DNA from: Gammaproteobacteria bacterium
GTDB lineage: Bacteria > Pseudomonadota > Gammaproteobacteria > Steroidobacterales > Steroidobacteraceae
Direction: 5' to 3'
Assembly (NCBI GenBank): GCA_025358295.1
Contig: JANYJY010000014.1
Span: forward strand, 1-48,845
DNA length: 48,845 nt
This document shows, piece after piece, positions 45,427 to 48,845 of this stretch. Numbering within the stretch: position 1 is the stretch's first letter; each line of letters begins with the position of its first letter. The notes beneath the pieces were generated by a model. It did no database searches, was not told the origin of the DNA, and was given only the letters and a program-made list of their open reading frames with translations. Position numbers and translations under genes: made by a program.

Positions 45427-45741
45427 ATGAACACTATGTTGCGCTCCCTTGTTGCATTTGTCGGTGTCGTCTACCTCGTCGGTTGTGCCGGCGCGCCCGT
45501 GCAAGAAATGAGCGATGCCCGACAGGCGATTGCCGCCGCCGGCGCCGCGGGCGCGACCCCGACGACATCGGCGGATTTTTCCGCCGCTCAGGCCGCCATT
45601 GCGCGCGCGGAGTCGCACCTGCAGGCGCAGGAGTATACGTGGGCGCGCTTGGCGGCCAAGGAAGCCAAGAGTCATGCAGCGGCCGCCCTCGCCACAGCCA
45701 ATGCGCAACACCCTGAGACTCCGGTCACTCTGCCGCATTAA
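45427..45741 (+). CDS. DUF4398 lipoprotein
   Basis: The 104-residue protein has a lipoprotein signal peptide with lipobox LVGC (mature Cys after VVYLVG) and a short DUF4398-like helical domain: MSDARQAIAAAGAAGA followed by AQAAIARAESHLQAQEY and WARLAAKEAKSHA. Such proteins are small outer-membrane lipoproteins of helical-hairpin type with unknown function. ATG at 45427 is used; ATG at 45436 is also possible. A TATTGTATAAC sequence around 45375-45384 may be its -10. The acylphosphatase gene follows after 14 bases. Confidence 0.83.
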   Translation: MNTMLRSLVAFVGVVYLVGCAGAPVQEMSDARQAIAAAGAAGATPTTSADFSAAQAAIARAESHLQAQEYTWARLAAKEAKSHAAAALATANAQHPETPVTLPH

Positions 45742-45755
45742 GGGGCGGGCGCACA

Positions 45756-46034
45756 TTGGATCACGTCGTGCGGCGATTTCTCGTCTTCGGGAAAGTACAG
45801 GGTGTGTATTTTCGGCACAGCGCGCGGCTCGAGGCCAAGAAGCTGTTGATTCGCGGGTTTGCACGCAATCTTCCCGATGGATCCGTCGAGGTCGTCGCGC
45901 ACGGCGCCGTGCCGGCCGTCGCGGCCTTGCGGTTGTGGTTGGAGCGCGGTCCGGTCGATGCCCGGGTCGATGCGGTTCGTGAAACGCCGCCCGATGACGC
46001 GCAACCCGTTCCGGAAGGGTTCAAAACCCTTTAG
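45756..46034 (+). CDS. acyP: Acylphosphatase
   Basis: The 92-residue enzyme hydrolyses acyl phosphates. The signature GKVQGVYFRHSARLEA contains the catalytic arginine and GFARNLPDGSVEVVAHG the catalytic asparagine. The frame starts at TTG with AAGGGG about 10 bases upstream; a GTG four codons later would lack a properly placed ribosome binding site. It converges on the lytic transglycosylase gene with a 12-base gap. Confidence 0.92.
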   Translation: MDHVVRRFLVFGKVQGVYFRHSARLEAKKLLIRGFARNLPDGSVEVVAHGAVPAVAALRLWLERGPVDARVDAVRETPPDDAQPVPEGFKTL

Positions 46035-46046
46035 AAGCCGAATCTT

Positions 46047-46634
46047 TTAGAACCGCCACGCCCTCTGCCAGCGCTGCATCACCAGCGCCGGATAGGTGTT
46101 GCGCCCGACGCTGCCGTTGTAGCGCGCCAGCGCCCGCGACCAATTGCGATTCTCGACCCGCAGGTAGTAGCGCAAAATCTCGCAGCCCATGCGAATATTC
46201 GGTGCGACTCGCACCAGCTGGTTTTGCACGCCCAGTTCACGCGGCCAAAACGGCATCACCTGCATGAGGCCGACGGCACCTGCCGGAGATACCGCCCAGC
46301 GATCAAAACGGCTTTCCACTTCGATCAATGCCAGCACCAAGTCCGGGGGCAGCTGCAGCGTAGGATCGCGCTTGGCTTCGCAGTACACATGATCCAGGAT
46401 CTCGACGCGCGCCTCGTGAGTCGGTACCAGACGCGCGAGTCGCGGCTCCATGGTTTTGTACCAAACCTCTGACTCGTATTTGTCGGCGAAGCAATCCGTT
46501 CTGCCGATTATTTTTTGCAGCAATGCCTTCAGTTCCGGATCGCGCTGTTGGTCCGCGCACACCGTGCCGGGCAGGGCGCAGCACCATGCCAGGGCGGCTA
46601 TCACGGTCGCAGCGCGCAATGATGGCCGCCGCAT
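46047..46634 (-). CDS. Soluble lytic murein transglycosylase (SLT domain)
   Basis: The 195-residue protein has a signal peptide (ATVIAALAWCCALPGTVCA) and a goose-lysozyme-like SLT domain: LALIEVESRFDRWAVSP with the catalytic glutamate, then GAVGLMQVMPFWPRELG and ALARYNGSVGRNTYP. It cleaves the glycan strand of peptidoglycan in the periplasm. The protein is short, with no extra binding domain. It begins 10 bases after the proS stop, so the two may share a transcript. Confidence 0.9.
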   Translation of the reverse strand: MRRPSLRAATVIAALAWCCALPGTVCADQQRDPELKALLQKIIGRTDCFADKYESEVWYKTMEPRLARLVPTHEARVEILDHVYCEAKRDPTLQLPPDLVLALIEVESRFDRWAVSPAGAVGLMQVMPFWPRELGVQNQLVRVAPNIRMGCEILRYYLRVENRNWSRALARYNGSVGRNTYPALVMQRWQRAWRF

Positions 46635-46644
46635 GAGTCTGTCC

Positions 46645-48352
46645 TTAGCTATTTAACTTATGCCGAATATAGCCTACTGGATCAGCGACGGGGATTTCCG
46701 TCGATTCAGTCTCCCCGCGATGACGATATTCCAGATTTCCAGCCGCGAGTCCGCGCTCGCCAATGACGATTCGATGCGGAATTCCCATGAGTTCTGAATC
46801 GGCGAATTTCACGCCGGGACGAGCATCCCGATCGTCGAGTAGCACGTCGATTCCGACCGCATTGAACTGTTGGTAAAGAGAGTCCGCAAGTTCCTGAACC
46901 CGGGCCGACTTTTGGTAATTGATCGGCACCAGGACGACTTGGAACGGGGCGATTGCCTCAGGCCACAGAATGCCGTTGGCGTCGTTATTCTGTTCGATGG
47001 CCGCCGCAACGATTCGCGTGACGCCGATTCCATAACAGCCCATGAACATCGTTACGGCCTTGCCCTGCTCATCGAGCACGTTGGCATGCATGGCCTCGCT
47101 GTAGAGCTGCCCCAACTGAAATATGTGGCCGACCTCGATGCCGCGTGCGATTTCCAGGGTTCCTCGGCCACTCGGACTCGGGTCGCCGCGCTGCGCATTG
47201 CGAAGGTCGACGGATTGCAGCTCCTTGAGGTCGCGGCCCCAATTCACGCCGCGGAAATGCATGTCCTTTTCGTTCGCGCCGCACACGAAGTCCGCCAAAT
47301 TCGCGGCCGCGTGGTCGACGTAGATCTTGCCGGCGAATCCGATGGGTCCTATAAATCCGGGCTCGGTGCCCGTGGCGCCGCGCACCCGATCGGCGCTCGC
47401 CATCCGCAACGGACTGGCCACCCCAGGCATTTTCTGGGATTTCACGGCATTCAATTCATGATCGCCTCGAATCACCAGAGCGACCACGTCGCCGTCGGTG
47501 CCGTCGACCAACAGCGTTTTGACGCATCGCGCCGCATCCACGCTGAGTTGCGCGCTCAGTTCGGCGATGGTGCGTGCATTCGGAGTGGCTATCTTGGCCA
47601 GCGCTTCCGCCGGCGCGGGGCGCGGCGTGGCCGGGGCCAGGGTGGCAGCCATTTCCAGATTGGCGGCGTAATCGTCCGCGTTGGAAAAGGCGATGGCGTC
47701 CTCCCCCGACTCTGCGAGCACGTGGAATTCGTGCGTCGTACTGCCGCCGATGCTGCCGCCATCGGCCTGCACCGCCCTGAATTTCAGGCCGATGCGGGTA
47801 AAAATACGCGAGTACGCCTCGAACATGATGCGATAGCCTTGGGCGAGGCTCGCTTCGTCCACGTGGAATGAATAGGCGTCCTTCATCAGGAATTCGCGGG
47901 CGCGCATGACGCCGAAACGCGGACGAATTTCATCGCGGAATTTAGATTGAATTTGATAGAAATTGACCGGCAGCTGCTTGTAGCTGCAATTCGCGCCGCG
48001 CGATGTCGGTAATGACCTCTTCGTGGGTCGGTCCGTAGCAGAACTCGCGGTCGTGGCGGTCCTTGAAGCGCAGCAATTCCGGTCCGTACTTGTTCCAACG
48101 GGTCGATTCTTTCCACAATTCGGCCGGTTGGATGGTGGGCATGGACAATTCCAGCGCTCCGGTGCGGTCCATCTCCTCCCGAACGATCCGTTCCACCTTG
48201 CGCAGCGTGCGCAGGCCGAGGGGCAGCCAAACATACAGCCCGGCGGCGAGGCGGCGTATCATCCCCGTCCGCAGCATCAGCTGGTGGCTCACGACTTCCG
48301 CGTCGGCGGGCAGTTCCTTAAGGGTCGAAATTGGGTATTGAGATAAGCGCAT
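46645..48352 (-). pseudogene. proS: Prolyl-tRNA synthetase gene split by a frameshift
   Basis: Two overlapping frames together make one normal-length bacterial ProS (about 568 residues). The 5' part, from ATG at 48352, reads [15 protein letters not shown] to [16 protein letters not shown], then runs into out-of-frame codons and a stop at 47942. The correct continuation [16 protein letters not shown] lies in another frame of the 3' part ending at 46645. The break is at about 47985-47988, inside the class II motif 2 region. Losing two bases (for example one GC of a GCGC) in TTGCAGC relative to an ELxSYKQLP reading explains it exactly. The editing domain ([12 protein letters not shown]) and C-terminal anticodon-binding domain are intact. 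proS is essential, so a sequence error or very recent mutation is likeliest. A TAAGAT element lies 8 bases before the ATG. Confidence 0.9.
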
Positions 48353-48378
48353 AGCCGCATATCTTACATCAGCCCCCC

Positions 48379-48387
48379 TGGTATTAT
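48379..48387 (+). promoter_or_regulatory. Extended -10 element before pssA
   Basis: TGG-TATTAT lies eight bases before the pssA ATG, within the 43-base gap to the divergent proS start. The TGn extension and near-consensus hexamer make it a good promoter candidate, and its distance to the ATG implies little or no leader. Confidence 0.5.
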
Positions 48388-48395
48388 GCCGGCTC

Positions 48396-48845
48396 ATGAG
48401 TGACGAAGAAGACTCGATAGAGCGGCCGCGGGGGGTGTACTGGCTACCGAACCTGCTCACGACCGGGGCATTGTTCGCCGGCTTCTATGCCATTGTGGCG
48501 GCCATTGACTTGAAGTTCGAGCGCGCGGGAGCCGCGGTCTTCATTGCCATGATATTCGATGGGCTGGATGGCCGCGTGGCGCGCTGGACACGTACGGAGA
48601 GCTCCTTCGGCAAGGAGTACGACAGTCTCTCGGACATGGTCTCCTTCGGCGTCGCGCCCGCCATCGTCACGTACCAATGGGGTGTGGCGCGCATTGCTGA
48701 ATATGGTCCCCTGTGGCGGCGGCTCGGTTGGCTGGTGTGCTTTTTCTACGCCGCCGCCGCGGCGCTGCGTCTGGCGCGATTCAACTCTCGATCGGCCACC
48801 CAGGATAAGCACTACTTCGAGGGCCTGCCGAGTCCATCCGCGGCC
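48396..48845 (+). CDS. pssA: CDP-diacylglycerol-serine O-phosphatidyltransferase, N-terminal part
   Basis: The frame runs off the right edge, so only the first 150 residues are seen. They show a membrane enzyme of the CDP-alcohol phosphatidyltransferase class: [19 protein letters not shown] as the first helix, the signature [20 protein letters not shown], then [15 protein letters not shown]. This is the PssA subfamily (membrane, Bacillus-like type), making phosphatidylserine on the way to phosphatidylethanolamine. Start ATG follows an extended -10 by 8 bases. It is divergent from proS. Confidence 0.9.
   Translation, partial: MSDEEDSIERPRGVYWLPNLLTTGALFAGFYAIVAAIDLKFERAGAAVFIAMIFDGLDGRVARWTRTESSFGKEYDSLSDMVSFGVAPAIVTYQWGVARIAEYGPLWRRLGWLVCFFYAAAAALRLARFNSRSATQDKHYFEGLPSPSAA

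Overview
The window is about 49 kb of compact, GC-rich chromosomal DNA. Short intergenic gaps, ATGA/GTGA gene overlaps and the mix of housekeeping genes all point to a Gammaproteobacterium. Supporting clues are the purM-purN / DUF2066 / CDP-alcohol phosphatidyltransferase / hda order, a homodimeric aceE with aceF and a lipoyl-fused lpdA, YpfJ, Grx4, RNase T and DUF1841. A member of the Steroidobacter/Xanthomonadales side of the class would fit, but I cannot fix a genus from sequence alone. Both ends cut through genes (a thioredoxin-reductase-like gene at the left, pssA at the right). I found no rRNA, tRNA, CRISPR array, transposase or phage genes, and no gene-free stretch longer than about 190 bases.

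Layout: (1) 1-0.9 kb, end of an FAD oxidoreductase and inorganic pyrophosphatase. (2) 1.0-7.1 kb, minus strand: a tightly coupled four-gene operon with SIR2-like+TIR, STAND NTPase+TPR, PGDYG-domain protein and a four-helix membrane protein. It has the composition of a conflict/anti-phage signalling system and is the best candidate for an undescribed system here. (3) 7.3-13.1 kb, a lipid-flavoured region: an HtrB/LpxL-like acyltransferase, a YpfJ metallopeptidase, a P450 and fatty acyl-AMP ligase-ACP pair, and a DUF374 acyltransferase transcribed divergently from the P450. (4) 13.3-16 kb, a GAF-PAS-PAS-GGDEF-EAL protein. (5) 16-21.4 kb, nadC and a PuuD-like membrane protein; grxD; then a leucyl aminopeptidase-like gene, pyrC and rnt chained by 4-base overlaps. 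(6) 21.5-27.2 kb, the pyruvate dehydrogenase operon, followed by a small secreted protein, a ModE-type regulator and a PsiF-like peptide.

(7) 28.5-37 kb, minus strand: HEAT-repeat protein kinase, two PilT-family ATPases, metG, rsxB-like, nth and DUF1841. (8) 37-39.6 kb, apbC/mrp and dcd. The dCTP deaminase gene is interrupted by an in-frame 285-codon intein carrying an HNH-type endonuclease motif, inserted exactly after the active-site arginine. (9) 39.6-44.4 kb, purM, purN and DUF3108 on the minus strand, divergent from DUF2066, a CDP-alcohol phosphatidyltransferase and hda. (10) 44.4-48.8 kb, DUF2069, wrbA, a DUF4398 lipoprotein, acylphosphatase, a lytic transglycosylase, proS broken by a frameshift, and pssA.

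Functionally, most of the window is core metabolism (NAD, pyrimidine and purine synthesis, pyruvate oxidation, aminoacyl-tRNA synthesis, phospholipid headgroups). Embedded in it are three accessory or signalling modules that deserve attention: the SIR2-TIR/STAND operon, the kinase-PilT module and the P450/FAAL lipid module. There is also one genetic parasite, the Dcd intein. Several genes appear to have a -10 element only 5-8 bases before the start codon, suggesting leaderless transcripts.
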